Origin: Devosia sp. Root635
GTDB lineage: Bacteria > Pseudomonadota > Alphaproteobacteria > Rhizobiales > Devosiaceae
DNA length: 64,000 nt
Assembly (NCBI RefSeq): GCF_001427605.1
Contig: NZ_LMGZ01000001.1
Coordinates: forward strand, 118,280 to 182,279
Reading direction: 5' to 3'
A program made the translations under genes and the position numbers. Shown here in pieces: positions 53,919 through 62,103 of the stretch. Numbering within the stretch: the first letter of the stretch is position 1; each line of letters starts with the position of its first letter. The notes below the pieces were generated by a model. The model ran no database searches and was not told the origin of the DNA. It was given only the letters and a program-made list of their open reading frames with translations.

Positions 53919-54266
53919 ATGCTTAACCAACAATCCAATCTCGACCTCATGTTCCAGGCGCTGGCCGATCCGACGCGCCGCGCCATGATCGACCGCCTCA
54001 GCCGCGGCCCCGCCTCGGTCAGCGAACTGGCCAAGCCCTTCGCCATGTCGCTGCCCGCCGTGGTGCAGCACCTGCAGGCGCTGGAACATTCGGGCCTGGT
54101 GACCTCCCAGAAGGTCGGCCGCGTGCGCACCGTGCAGATCCAGCCCGATACGCTGAGCCTGGCCGAACAATGGATCAACGACCGCCGCACCGCCTGGTCG
54201 CGGCGTCTGGACCGCCTTGGCGACTTCCTTGCCGAAACGGCGGACGAACCGGAGATCGAAACGTGA
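53919..54266 (+). CDS. ArsR-family regulator (first ArsR/SRPBCC pair)
   Basis: 115-aa winged helix-turn-helix protein with A-L-A-D-P-T-R-R-A-M-I-D-R-L and the recognition region S-L-P-A-V-V-Q-H-L-Q-A-L. No ArsR metal-binding C-x-C is seen. ATG 53919 is chosen; a TTG at 53904 would add five residues. Its stop overlaps the next gene (GTGA), and ArsR-SRPBCC pairs of this sort usually form one operon. Confidence 0.88.
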   Translation: MLNQQSNLDLMFQALADPTRRAMIDRLSRGPASVSELAKPFAMSLPAVVQHLQALEHSGLVTSQKVGRVRTVQIQPDTLSLAEQWINDRRTAWSRRLDRLGDFLAETADEPEIET

Positions 54267-54739
54267 CGCCCCGCACCATCACCCATGGCAGCTTCACCCT
54301 TGAGCGCCGCTACAAGGCCACGCCAGCCCGCGTCTACAAGGCGCTGAGCGACGAGGCCAGCAAGCAGAAATGGTTCACCCCGCCCGAGACCTGGGGCAAG
54401 GACGAGCACAAGCTGGATTTCCGCGTGGGCGGCATCGAGACCAGCGTGGGTGGCCCCATTGGCGGCCCGGTCCACAAGTTCCGCGCCATCTATCAGGACA
54501 TCGTGCCCAACGAGCGCATCATCTATTCCTACGACATGCACCTGGACGACACGCGTATCTCGGTCTCGCTGTCCAGTTTCGAGATCAGGCCGGATGGCGA
54601 CCACACCATTCTCGTCATGAACGAGCACGGCGCCTATCTCGACGGCTTCGCCGCCGATGGCAACGACCTGCGCCGCGAGGGCACCGGGGAATTGCTCAAC
54701 AAGCTGGGCCTCTATCTCGAGCGCGAAGGCATGAACTGA
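54263..54739 (+). CDS. SRPBCC/AHSA1-domain protein (first pair)
   Basis: 158 aa from GTG 54263, coupled to the ArsR gene. It carries the AHSA1-like START fold pattern (R-R-Y-K-A-T-P-A-R-V-Y-K-A-L-S-D near the N-terminus). Such proteins bind small hydrophobic ligands or act in stress; the ligand is not known. Confidence 0.85.
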   Translation: MTPRTITHGSFTLERRYKATPARVYKALSDEASKQKWFTPPETWGKDEHKLDFRVGGIETSVGGPIGGPVHKFRAIYQDIVPNERIIYSYDMHLDDTRISVSLSSFEIRPDGDHTILVMNEHGAYLDGFAADGNDLRREGTGELLNKLGLYLEREGMN

Positions 54740-54761
54740 TTCACGCCAATCTCGCAGTCGA

Positions 54762-54880
54762 CACCCTCCCCCTTGCGGGGAGGGATCAAGGGTGGGGGGT
54801 GTTTGGCCCCGATATCCGGGCCAGCCGCCACCCCCTCCCAACCTCCCCCGTCACGGGGAGGTGCCGCCCGGCGGATGGGG
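54762..54880. repeat. Palindromic repeat, family A'
   Basis: CCCTCCCCCTTGCGGGGAGG, the core GGCCCCGATATCCGGGCC and CCCCCGTCACGGGGAGGTGC. It separates the two convergent ArsR/SRPBCC pairs. Confidence 0.85.
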
Positions 54881-54888
54881 AGAGTTAG

Positions 54889-55389
54889 CTACTTCGCCTT
54901 CAGCCGCGCCAATATCTCGTCGAACTTCACCATGCTCGCATTGGCGCCCCATTCCATGCCTGTCGCCACGATGGCGTCGCGCGACGCGATGGAGTCCACA
55001 TTGCTGACGGAGCGGTACCAGGTCTTGCCGTCGCGCTCCTCGAAGTGGTGCTCCTCATAGAATTGCGAGTCCTCCTCGAACTGGCCCTCCACGACGAAGG
55101 TGTTGCGGATCAGCGTCTTCGGTTCGACAGCCAGATAGGTGCCGTAAAACACGATTTCCGAGCCGTCGCTCATGGTCGAGATCACCCGCCACTTGCCGCC
55201 GGTCCGCACGTCATATTCGACAACCGCATTGTCCTCGCGCGGCCCGAACCAATAGGCCACATGCTCCTTTTCGGTCCACACCTTCCAGACCAGCGCCAGC
55301 GGCGCATCGAAGGTACGCGACATGATGATGAGCGGCTGGTCGGCGGGCAGTTCGGTCTTGAACGGGTTGGGGAAGCTCTGGGCGTTCAT
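54889..55389 (-). CDS. SRPBCC/AHSA1-domain protein (second pair)
   Basis: 166 aa from ATG 55389. AHSA1-like pattern S-R-T-F-D-A-P-L-A-L-V-W-K-V-W-T and the later W-G-A-N-A-S-M. It follows the second ArsR gene by 11 bases. It is clearly different in sequence from the protein at 54263 and not a recent duplicate. Confidence 0.87.
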   Translation of the reverse strand: MNAQSFPNPFKTELPADQPLIIMSRTFDAPLALVWKVWTEKEHVAYWFGPREDNAVVEYDVRTGGKWRVISTMSDGSEIVFYGTYLAVEPKTLIRNTFVVEGQFEEDSQFYEEHHFEERDGKTWYRSVSNVDSIASRDAIVATGMEWGANASMVKFDEILARLKAK

Positions 55390-55400
55390 GAGAAGTCTCC

Positions 55401-55748
55401 TCAGTTCTTGCTGTCGGTTTCGGGGGTCTGCAATTTCGTGAGATAGGCATCGAGCTGATCGAGGTTCTGCTCCCAGAATTTGCGATAGAACTCGACCAGG
55501 CCGGCGACATCGCGCATCGGCGCCGCCTCCAGTTTGCAGGGGCGCCACTGCGCCTGCCTGCCACGGCTGACCAGCCCCGCCCCTTCCAGCACCTTGATAT
55601 GCTTGGAGACGGCAGCCAGCGTCATGTCGAAAGGTTCAGCCAGCTCGTTGACGCTTGCCTCCCCCAGCGCCAGCCGGGCCAGAATGGCGCGTCGGGTCGG
55701 GTCGGCAAGGGCAGCGAGCGTGGTACTCAGCGGATCGGCCATTTTCAT
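55401..55748 (-). CDS. ArsR-family regulator (second ArsR/SRPBCC pair)
   Basis: 115-aa winged helix-turn-helix protein with A-L-A-D-P-T-R-R-A-I-L-A-R-L and the recognition helix T-L-A-A-V-S-K-H-I-K-V-L. The basic segment S-R-G-R-Q-A-Q-W-R follows, as in SRPBCC-linked ArsR proteins. A dyad overlaps its start codon and upstream region, suggesting autoregulation. Confidence 0.88.
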   Translation of the reverse strand: MKMADPLSTTLAALADPTRRAILARLALGEASVNELAEPFDMTLAAVSKHIKVLEGAGLVSRGRQAQWRPCKLEAAPMRDVAGLVEFYRKFWEQNLDQLDAYLTKLQTPETDSKN

Positions 55749-55780
55749 TCAACCGTTTTGTATAATACTAATTGGTTGAA
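55748..55780. promoter_or_regulatory. Dyad operator upstream of the second ArsR gene
   Basis: TTCAACC (55748-55754) and GGTTGAA (55774-55780) are perfect inverted half-sites flanking the AT-rich GTTTTGTATAATACTAATT. It is a likely ArsR operator and promoter, and also lies 56 bases upstream of cobF. Confidence 0.6.
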
Positions 55781-55835
55781 TACTGCCGATCGACCTGCTT
55801 GTCAACACCCCCTGCCGCAGGGCAAGGAAGCGGCT

Positions 55836-56567
55836 ATGAAAACCATCCTCATCGTGGGCATCGGCAGCGGCAATCCCGAGCACCTGACGGTGCAGGCCAT
55901 CAACGCGCTCAACCGCGCCGATATACTGTTCATTCCCGACAAGGGCGCTGGCAAGGCTGACCTGGCCGAATTGCGCCGCGATATCGTCGCCCGCTATGTC
56001 ACCAATCCGGCCAGCCGAACGGTGGGATATGCAGTACCCCGCCGCGACGCCGCCAATCCCGACTACGGCGCCGGCGTCGATGCCTGGCACGCCGCCCTGG
56101 CCGAAATTTTCCGCGCCCTGCTCGCCCAAGTCCCCCACAACGGCGCCGGCGCCTTCCTGGTCTGGGGCGATCCGGGCCTCTACGATTCCACCATCCGTAT
56201 CGTCGAGCGCCTGCGCGCCGATCACGCCATCGAAATCATCCCCGGCATTTCAGCCATCCAGGCCCTCACCGCCGCCCACGGCATCGCACTGAACCGCATC
56301 GGCGAACCCGTCCACATCACCACCGGCCGCAAGCTGGGCGCGGTGGAGGACGATACAATCGTCATGCTCGACGGCCAAACCGCCTTCCTCAATGCCGACC
56401 CCGACCTCGACATCTTCTGGGGCGCCTATCTCGGCACGCCCGACGAAATCACCATTGCCGGCCGCCTGGGCGATGTGCGCGACAAGATCGTCACCACCCG
56501 CAAAGCCGCACGGCAACAGCACGGCTGGATCATGGACACCTACCTGCTCCGCAAGCGGGGTTCCTGA
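55836..56567 (+). CDS. cobF: Precorrin-6A synthase (deacetylating)
   Basis: 243-aa tetrapyrrole methylase of the aerobic cobalamin pathway, which methylates C1 and removes the acetyl group. N-terminal G-I-G-S-G-N-P-E-H-L and the V-W-G-D-P-G-L-Y-D motif mark the SAM-binding fold. ATG 55836 follows AAGGAAG. First of the cob genes, but a 256-base repeat-filled gap separates it from cobG. Confidence 0.92.
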   Translation: MKTILIVGIGSGNPEHLTVQAINALNRADILFIPDKGAGKADLAELRRDIVARYVTNPASRTVGYAVPRRDAANPDYGAGVDAWHAALAEIFRALLAQVPHNGAGAFLVWGDPGLYDSTIRIVERLRADHAIEIIPGISAIQALTAAHGIALNRIGEPVHITTGRKLGAVEDDTIVMLDGQTAFLNADPDLDIFWGAYLGTPDEITIAGRLGDVRDKIVTTRKAARQQHGWIMDTYLLRKRGS

Positions 56568-56579
56568 CCAGGAGTGGAG

Positions 56580-56769
56580 CCCACCCTCCCCCTTGAGGGG
56601 AGGGAAGCGAGATAGGACTTAGCTTCAGCTAAGTCCGTTGAATCGAGCAGGGTGGGGGTGGCGAACTCTCCACGAACGCCGTGTTTGCGGCGCCCGCCGA
56701 CACCCCCTCCCTAGCTCTGCCAAGGCCTTGCGGGCCAGGCGTCGCTACCCCTCCCCTCAAGGGGGACGG
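56580..56769. repeat. Compound palindromic repeat, family A
   Basis: It begins like the 53368 variant (with the GGACTTAGC-TTCA-GCTAAGTCC hairpin and GCAGGGTGGGGGT) and continues into a second half with CACCCCCTCCCTAGCTCTGC and CCCCTCCCCTCAAGGGGGA. It occupies nearly all of the cobF-cobG gap. Confidence 0.8.
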
Positions 56770-56823
56770 TGAGATCGGTGACTCCCCATTTCCCCCCTGC
56801 CCCCAATCCGCTAGAACCTCCCC

Positions 56824-57978
56824 ATGGCCCTCATCCTCCCCATCGCAGCAAGCCGCCGCGGCGCCTGTCCGTCGCTCGACGCGCCGATGCAGACCGGCGA
56901 TGGCCTGCTGGCCCGCCTGCGCATCAAAGGCGGCCGCCTGACACCCACGCAGCTTTCCCGCATTGCCGCCCTCGCCGGCGAACACGGCAACGGCCTGGTC
57001 GAAATCTCCGCCCGCGGCAATCTCCAGGTCCGCGGCCTCACCCCCGCCTCCGCAGCCCCCTTCGCCCGCGCCATCGGGGCCCTCGCCACCATCGAACGCG
57101 GCCTCGTGGTCGAGACTCCGCCACTGGCCGGCGACGACCCCACGGAGATCGACGATCCGCGCCCCCTCGCCGGCTCGATCCGCGCCGCAGCCACCCTACT
57201 CTCAGCCCGGCTCGGCCCCAAGGTCACCGTCATCGTCGACGGCAATGGCAAGCTGAACCTCTCCTCGCTCAAGGCCGATATTCGCCTCACGGCCATCGGC
57301 TCGGGCCAATGGGCCTGTTCGGTTGGCGGACGGAGCGATGTGATCCTGCGCAATGACGCGCTGATGATCACCTTGCGCCACCTGCGCCAGATTGCCGATC
57401 TGGGCCTCGCCGCTCGCGCCACCGACCTGCCGGGTGCCGCCGCCAGGCCCCACCGCGCCCAGTCCATCTCGCCCATCGGCACCCTCGCCCTGCGCGACCA
57501 GACCGCCACCGGCATCGCCCTGCCCTTCGGCAGCAGCGACCACGCCGCGCTCGCCGCCCTGGCCGAAGCCGCCATGCGCCACGGCATCACTGAATTCCGC
57601 CTAGCCCCGCATCACGCTTTGCTCGCGACAGGCGCGCCGCCCGCCTTTGCCGCCGCGGCCGAAGTCCTCGGCTTCGTCACCGCCCCCGCCGACCCCCGCA
57701 CCCGCATCAGCGCCTGTATCGGCAGCGACGGCTGCGCCTCCGGCCACGTCCCGGCCCGCACCGTCGCCGCGCGTCTCGCGCCCCATCTCGCCCCCGACAC
57801 CACGCTCCACGTCTCCGGCTGCGCCAAGGGTTGCGCCCATCCACGCCCCGCCGATGTGACGCTGGTGGGCCAACCGGACGGCTATGGCCTTGTCATCGCG
57901 GGCATGGCGGGCGATACGCCACAGGCGCTGTTGCATGCAGACCAGCTTGAGTCCGCCGTCGCGCACCGCCAGGGATGA
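56824..57978 (+). CDS. cobG: Precorrin-3B synthase
   Basis: 384-aa sulfite-reductase-like monooxygenase that uses O2, marking the aerobic cobalamin route. The [4Fe-4S]/sirohaem-type cysteines are Cys298-x5-Cys304 and Cys333-x3-Cys337 (A-C-I-G-S-D-G-C and S-G-C-A-K-G-C-A-H-P). It overlaps cobH by ATGA. Confidence 0.9.
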   Translation: MALILPIAASRRGACPSLDAPMQTGDGLLARLRIKGGRLTPTQLSRIAALAGEHGNGLVEISARGNLQVRGLTPASAAPFARAIGALATIERGLVVETPPLAGDDPTEIDDPRPLAGSIRAAATLLSARLGPKVTVIVDGNGKLNLSSLKADIRLTAIGSGQWACSVGGRSDVILRNDALMITLRHLRQIADLGLAARATDLPGAAARPHRAQSISPIGTLALRDQTATGIALPFGSSDHAALAALAEAAMRHGITEFRLAPHHALLATGAPPAFAAAAEVLGFVTAPADPRTRISACIGSDGCASGHVPARTVAARLAPHLAPDTTLHVSGCAKGCAHPRPADVTLVGQPDGYGLVIAGMAGDTPQALLHADQLESAVAHRQG

Positions 57979-58613
57979 CGATGCACCACTATGACTACAT
58001 CAAGGATGGCGACGCGATTTACCGCCAGTCCTTCGCCATCATCCGCGAAGAGGCCGATCTTTCCGCCTTTTCGCCCGATGAGGCCGAACTCGCCATCCGC
58101 ATGATCCACGCCGCCGGCTCGGTCGAGGCCGCCCGGCATTTTGAATTCGGCCCCGGCTTCGTCACCGCCGCCCGCGCGGCGCTGTCCGCTGGTGCCCCCA
58201 TTTTCTGCGATGCCGAAATGGTCGCCCGCGGCGTCACCGCCGCCCGCCTGCCGGCCAAAAACGAAGTCATCTGTACCCTGCGCGATCCGCAGACGGCCAC
58301 CATCGCCGCCGAGATCGGCAATACCCGCTCCGCCGCCGCCCTGCGCCTCTGGCTGCCGCGCCTCGCCGGGTCGATCGTCGCCATCGGCAATGCGCCCACC
58401 GCCCTGTTCTTCCTGCTCGAACTCCTGCGCGATGGCGCCCCGAAACCCGCAGCTATCATCGGCATGCCGGTCGGCTTTGTCGGCGCCGCTGAATCCAAGG
58501 CCGCGCTCGCCGAAGACTCCTATGGCGCCCCCTATGCAATCGTCCACGGCCGCCTCGGCGGCTCTGCGATGACGGCGGCCGCGCTCAATGCCCTGGCGAG
58601 GCCGGGCATATGA
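57975..58613 (+). CDS. cobH: Precorrin-8X methylmutase
   Basis: 212 aa. The catalytic histidine is His45 in R-M-I-H-A-A-G-S-V. The G-M-P-V-G-F-V-G-A-A-E-S-K motif near residue 163 is diagnostic. It moves a methyl from C11 to C12 to give hydrogenobyrinate. ATGA overlaps on both sides. Confidence 0.94.
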   Translation: MTMHHYDYIKDGDAIYRQSFAIIREEADLSAFSPDEAELAIRMIHAAGSVEAARHFEFGPGFVTAARAALSAGAPIFCDAEMVARGVTAARLPAKNEVICTLRDPQTATIAAEIGNTRSAAALRLWLPRLAGSIVAIGNAPTALFFLLELLRDGAPKPAAIIGMPVGFVGAAESKAALAEDSYGAPYAIVHGRLGGSAMTAAALNALARPGI

Positions 58614-59332
58614 GGGGCAAACTCATCGGCGTCGGCACCGGGCCGGGCGATCCGGACCTGCTCACCCTAAAGGCCGTGCGCGCTATTGAAAGCGCCGACG
58701 TAATCGCCTGGTTCGCCAAGCAGGGCAATGCCAGCAATGCCCGCGCCATCGTGGCCGACCGCATCACCACCCAGATCGAGGAACAGCTAGGCTATCCGAT
58801 CACAACAGAGATCGACCGCCGCCACGACGACTACAAATCCGCCACCACGGCCTTCTACGAAGAAGCCGCCGCCCGCATCGCCGCCCATCTCGATGCCGGC
58901 CGCACTGTCGGCGTGCTCAGCGAGGGCGACCCGCTCTTCTATGGCAGCTACATGCATCTCCACGTGCGCCTGGCCCATCGTTACGACACCGAAGTCATTC
59001 CAGGCATTACCGCCATGTCCGGCTGCTGGTCGCAGGCCGGCCTGCCGCTGGTGCAGGGCGACGACATTTTGTCCGTCCTCCCCGGCACGCTGGACGAAGT
59101 CGATCTCAGCACCCGCCTCAACAATAGTGATGGCGCCGTCATCATGAAGGTCGGCCGCAACCTGCCCAAGATCCGTCGTGCCATCGAAGCCGCCGGACGG
59201 CTCGATACCGCCGTCTATGTCGAGCGCGGCACCATGGCCCATGGCCACGCCATCCGCCTGGCCGACAAGCCAGACGATGTCGCCCCGTATTTCGCCATCG
59301 TCCTCGTCCCCGGCTGGAGCGGCAGGCCATGA
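58610..59332 (+). CDS. cobI: Precorrin-2 C20-methyltransferase
   Basis: 240-aa tetrapyrrole methylase with the N-terminal G-V-G-T-G-P-G-D-P-D-L-L-T loop and S-E-G-D-P-L-F-Y-G-S-Y. ATGA overlaps with cobH and cobJ. Confidence 0.93.
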   Translation: MRGKLIGVGTGPGDPDLLTLKAVRAIESADVIAWFAKQGNASNARAIVADRITTQIEEQLGYPITTEIDRRHDDYKSATTAFYEEAAARIAAHLDAGRTVGVLSEGDPLFYGSYMHLHVRLAHRYDTEVIPGITAMSGCWSQAGLPLVQGDDILSVLPGTLDEVDLSTRLNNSDGAVIMKVGRNLPKIRRAIEAAGRLDTAVYVERGTMAHGHAIRLADKPDDVAPYFAIVLVPGWSGRP

Positions 59333-60090
59333 CCGGCAAGCTCACAATCGTCGGCACCGGCCCCGGCAATCCCGATCAGACCACGCCCGAGGCCACAGCC
59401 GCCATCGCGGCATCTCACGTGTTCTTCGGCTACGGCCCCTATCTCGACCGTCTCACCCTACGCCCCGACCAGCGCCGCGTCGCCTCCGACAACCGCGAGG
59501 AACTGGCCCGCGCCAAGGATGCGCTGCACACCGCCGCTTCGGGCGAGCAGGTCTGCGTCGTCTCCGGCGGCGATCCCGGCGTCTTCGCCATGGCCGCTGC
59601 CATTTGCGAAGCCATCGAAGCCGGGCCTCCCGCCTGGCGCGAAGTCGATCTCGCCATCGTCCCCGGCGTTACCGCCATGCTGGCCGTCGCCGCCCGTGCC
59701 GGCGCCCCTTTGGGCCACGATTTCTGCGCCATTTCCCTCTCCGACAATCTCAAGCCCTGGACCGTCATCGAGGCTCGCCTGCGCGCCGTCGCTTCTGCAG
59801 GCCTCGTCATCGCGCTCTACAACCCCATTTCCAAGGCCCGCCCATGGCAGCTCGGCACCGCCTTCGCCATCCTGCGCGAAGTCCTGCCCTGGACCACGCC
59901 GGTCATCTTCGGCCGCGCCGCCGGCCGGCCCGACGAGGCTATCACCGTGATGACCCTGGCCGAAGCCGATCCGACCCGCGCCGACATGGCCACCTGCGTC
60001 ATCATCGGCTCCCCCGAAACGCGCATCATCGAACGGCCGGGCCTGCCCTCGCTGGTCTATTCCCCACGCTCCATCGGGGGCGGGTCATGA
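59329..60090 (+). CDS. cobJ: Precorrin-3B C17-methyltransferase
   Basis: 253-aa tetrapyrrole methylase that also contracts the ring. G-T-G-P-G-N-P-D-Q-T-T-P and S-G-G-D-P-G-V-F-A-M-A are visible, plus the C-terminal D-M-A-T-C-V-I-I-G. It overlaps cobL by ATGA; in many relatives cobK lies at this junction, but here it does not. Confidence 0.93.
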   Translation: MTGKLTIVGTGPGNPDQTTPEATAAIAASHVFFGYGPYLDRLTLRPDQRRVASDNREELARAKDALHTAASGEQVCVVSGGDPGVFAMAAAICEAIEAGPPAWREVDLAIVPGVTAMLAVAARAGAPLGHDFCAISLSDNLKPWTVIEARLRAVASAGLVIALYNPISKARPWQLGTAFAILREVLPWTTPVIFGRAAGRPDEAITVMTLAEADPTRADMATCVIIGSPETRIIERPGLPSLVYSPRSIGGGS

Positions 60091-61286
60091 CCTGGCTCTC
60101 CATCGTCGGCATCGGCGAAGACGGCCTCCCCGGCCTCGGCACCGCCGCCCGCACCGCCATCGCCAATGCCGAACACGTCTTCGGCGGCACCCGCCATCTC
60201 GACCTGGCCGCGTCAGCCATATCGGGCGAAGCGCATCCCTGGCCCACGCCCTTTTCGATCGAGCCCATCCTGGCCCTGCGCAACCGCAAGGTCTGCGTCC
60301 TCGCCTCCGGCGATCCGTTCCATCACGGCGTCGGCGCCACCCTTGCCCGCCATATCGACGCCAGCCAGATGCAGGTTTTCCCGCAACCCTCATCCTTCAG
60401 CCTCGCCGCCGCCCGCCTCGGTTGGCCGCTGCAGGATGTGCTGACCCTGTCGCTGCATGGCCGCCCGCTCGATCTCATCCGCCCCCATCTCCATCCCGGC
60501 GCCCGCATTCTCGCCTTGACCTCGGACGAACACGGCCCCGCCGCCCTAGCCAAGCTGCTCACCGAAGCCGGTTTCGGCATTTCCATCGTCACCGTGCTCG
60601 AAGCCCTCGGCGGCCCCAGCGAAACCGTGCGCACCAATGTCGCCATGAGCTTCGCCCTCACCGACATCAACAAGCTCAATATCTGCGCCATCAGCGTCGT
60701 CGCCCTGCCCGGCGCGCGCATCCTGCCGCTGACACCGGGCCGCGACGACGCTCTGTTCGAGCATGACGGCCAGATCACCAAGCGCGAAATCCGCGCCCTC
60801 ACCCTATCCGCCCTCGCGCCAAGACGCGGCGAACTGCTGTGGGATATCGGCGCCGGCTCGGGCTCCGTGGCCATCGAATGGATGCTGGCCGACCCGAGCC
60901 TTGCCGCCATCGCCGTGGAAGCCGATCCCACCCGCGCCGCCCGCATTTCCCGCAATGCCAGCGCCTTCGGCACCCCCGGCCTCAAGCTGGTCATCGGCAC
61001 CGCCCCCAATGCCCTGGCCGGCCTCGAACCACCCCACGCCATCTTCATCGGCGGCGGCGGCTCTGCTCCCGGCCTGCTCGACGCCGCCATCACCGCCCTC
61101 CGCCCCGGCGGGCGCCTCGTCGCCAATGCGGTCACGCTGGAAATGGAAGCGATCCTCCTGGCCCAGCACGCCGAACGCGGCGGCACCCTCACCCGCCTCT
61201 CAGTCGACCGCGCGGAGTCCATCGGCAGCAAGACGGGCTGGAAACCGGCCCGGCCGATAACGCAATGGGTATGGGTGAAGGAATGA
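60087..61286 (+). CDS. cobL: Precorrin-6Y C5,15-methyltransferase (decarboxylating)
   Basis: 399-aa fusion: an N-terminal CbiE-like methylase (about 1-200) and a C-terminal CbiT-like SAM domain with D-I-G-A-G-S-G-S-V-A-I-E-W from Asp253. ATG 60087 overlaps the cobJ stop. It methylates C5 and C15 and decarboxylates the C12 acetate. Confidence 0.93.
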   Translation: MTWLSIVGIGEDGLPGLGTAARTAIANAEHVFGGTRHLDLAASAISGEAHPWPTPFSIEPILALRNRKVCVLASGDPFHHGVGATLARHIDASQMQVFPQPSSFSLAAARLGWPLQDVLTLSLHGRPLDLIRPHLHPGARILALTSDEHGPAALAKLLTEAGFGISIVTVLEALGGPSETVRTNVAMSFALTDINKLNICAISVVALPGARILPLTPGRDDALFEHDGQITKREIRALTLSALAPRRGELLWDIGAGSGSVAIEWMLADPSLAAIAVEADPTRAARISRNASAFGTPGLKLVIGTAPNALAGLEPPHAIFIGGGGSAPGLLDAAITALRPGGRLVANAVTLEMEAILLAQHAERGGTLTRLSVDRAESIGSKTGWKPARPITQWVWVKE

Positions 61287-61303
61287 TGCACCGAGCTTTC
61301 TTA

Positions 61304-61326
61304 ACCTCTCCCTTTGGGGGAGAGGT
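61304..61326. repeat. Half-copy of repeat family B
   Basis: ACCTCTCCCTTTGGGGGAGAGGT, only the outer hairpin of family B. It ends 2 bases before the AAGGAG ribosome-binding site of cobM, so it may influence cobM translation. Confidence 0.75.
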
Positions 61327-61337
61327 AAGGAGCAGCC

Positions 61338-62096
61338 ATGACCATCCACTTCATCGGCGCCGGCCCCGGCGCGGCCGATCTCATCACCGTGCGCGGCATG
61401 AACCTCCTGCGCACCTGCCCCGTCTGCCTCTATGCCGGCTCCATCGTGCCGCCGGACATGCTGGCCTGGTGCGGGCCTGGCACCCGCCTGGTCGACACTG
61501 CCCCCCTCTCCCTCGACGAGATCGAGGCCGAATATATCAGCGCCCAAGCAGTGGGGCAGGATATCGCCCGCCTCCATTCCGGCGATCTGTCCGTGTGGAG
61601 CGCGGTGGCCGAGCAGATGCGCCGGCTCGACCGCCTCGGCATCCCCTATACGCTCACCCCCGGCGTCCCCGCCTTCGCCGCCGCAGCCGCCGCGCTCGGT
61701 CGTGAACTCACCATCCCCGCCGCAGCGCAGAGCCTGGTCCTCACGCGCATTTCCGGCCGCGCCTCGCCCATGCCCAATGGCGAAACGCTCGCCGCCTTCG
61801 GCGCCACCGGCGCGACTTTGGCGATCCATCTCGCCATTCACGCGCTCGACCGCGTCGTCGCCGAACTGACGCCGCTCTATGGCAAGGATTGCCCCGTCGC
61901 CGTGGTCTTCCACGCGTCCTGGCCCGACGAAAAGATCATTCGCGGCACGCTGGCCGACATCGAGGCGCGCTTCGCCGCCGACCCGGTGGAGCGCACGGCC
62001 ATCATCTTCGTCGGCAAGGGCCTGGGCAAAAGCGATTTCCGCGAAAGCGCGCTCTACGACCCGGATTATCAGCGGCGATTCAGGGGCCGGGAATAG
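61338..62096 (+). CDS. cobM: Precorrin-4 C11-methyltransferase
   Basis: 252-aa tetrapyrrole methylase with [11 protein letters not shown] near the N-terminus and S-G-D-L-S-V-W-S around residues 80-87. Start at ATG 61338 with AAGGAG upstream. Last gene of the cob set in this window. Confidence 0.93.
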   Translation: MTIHFIGAGPGAADLITVRGMNLLRTCPVCLYAGSIVPPDMLAWCGPGTRLVDTAPLSLDEIEAEYISAQAVGQDIARLHSGDLSVWSAVAEQMRRLDRLGIPYTLTPGVPAFAAAAAALGRELTIPAAAQSLVLTRISGRASPMPNGETLAAFGATGATLAIHLAIHALDRVVAELTPLYGKDCPVAVVFHASWPDEKIIRGTLADIEARFAADPVERTAIIFVGKGLGKSDFRESALYDPDYQRRFRGRE

Positions 62097-62103
62097 GCAC
62101 CCC

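Noticed and set aside
55749..56823. Cobalamin riboswitch upstream of cobF or cobG
   Set aside because: Only 87 bases precede cobF, and the cobF-cobG gap is explained by a palindromic repeat; I could not find a B12-box-like element in either.
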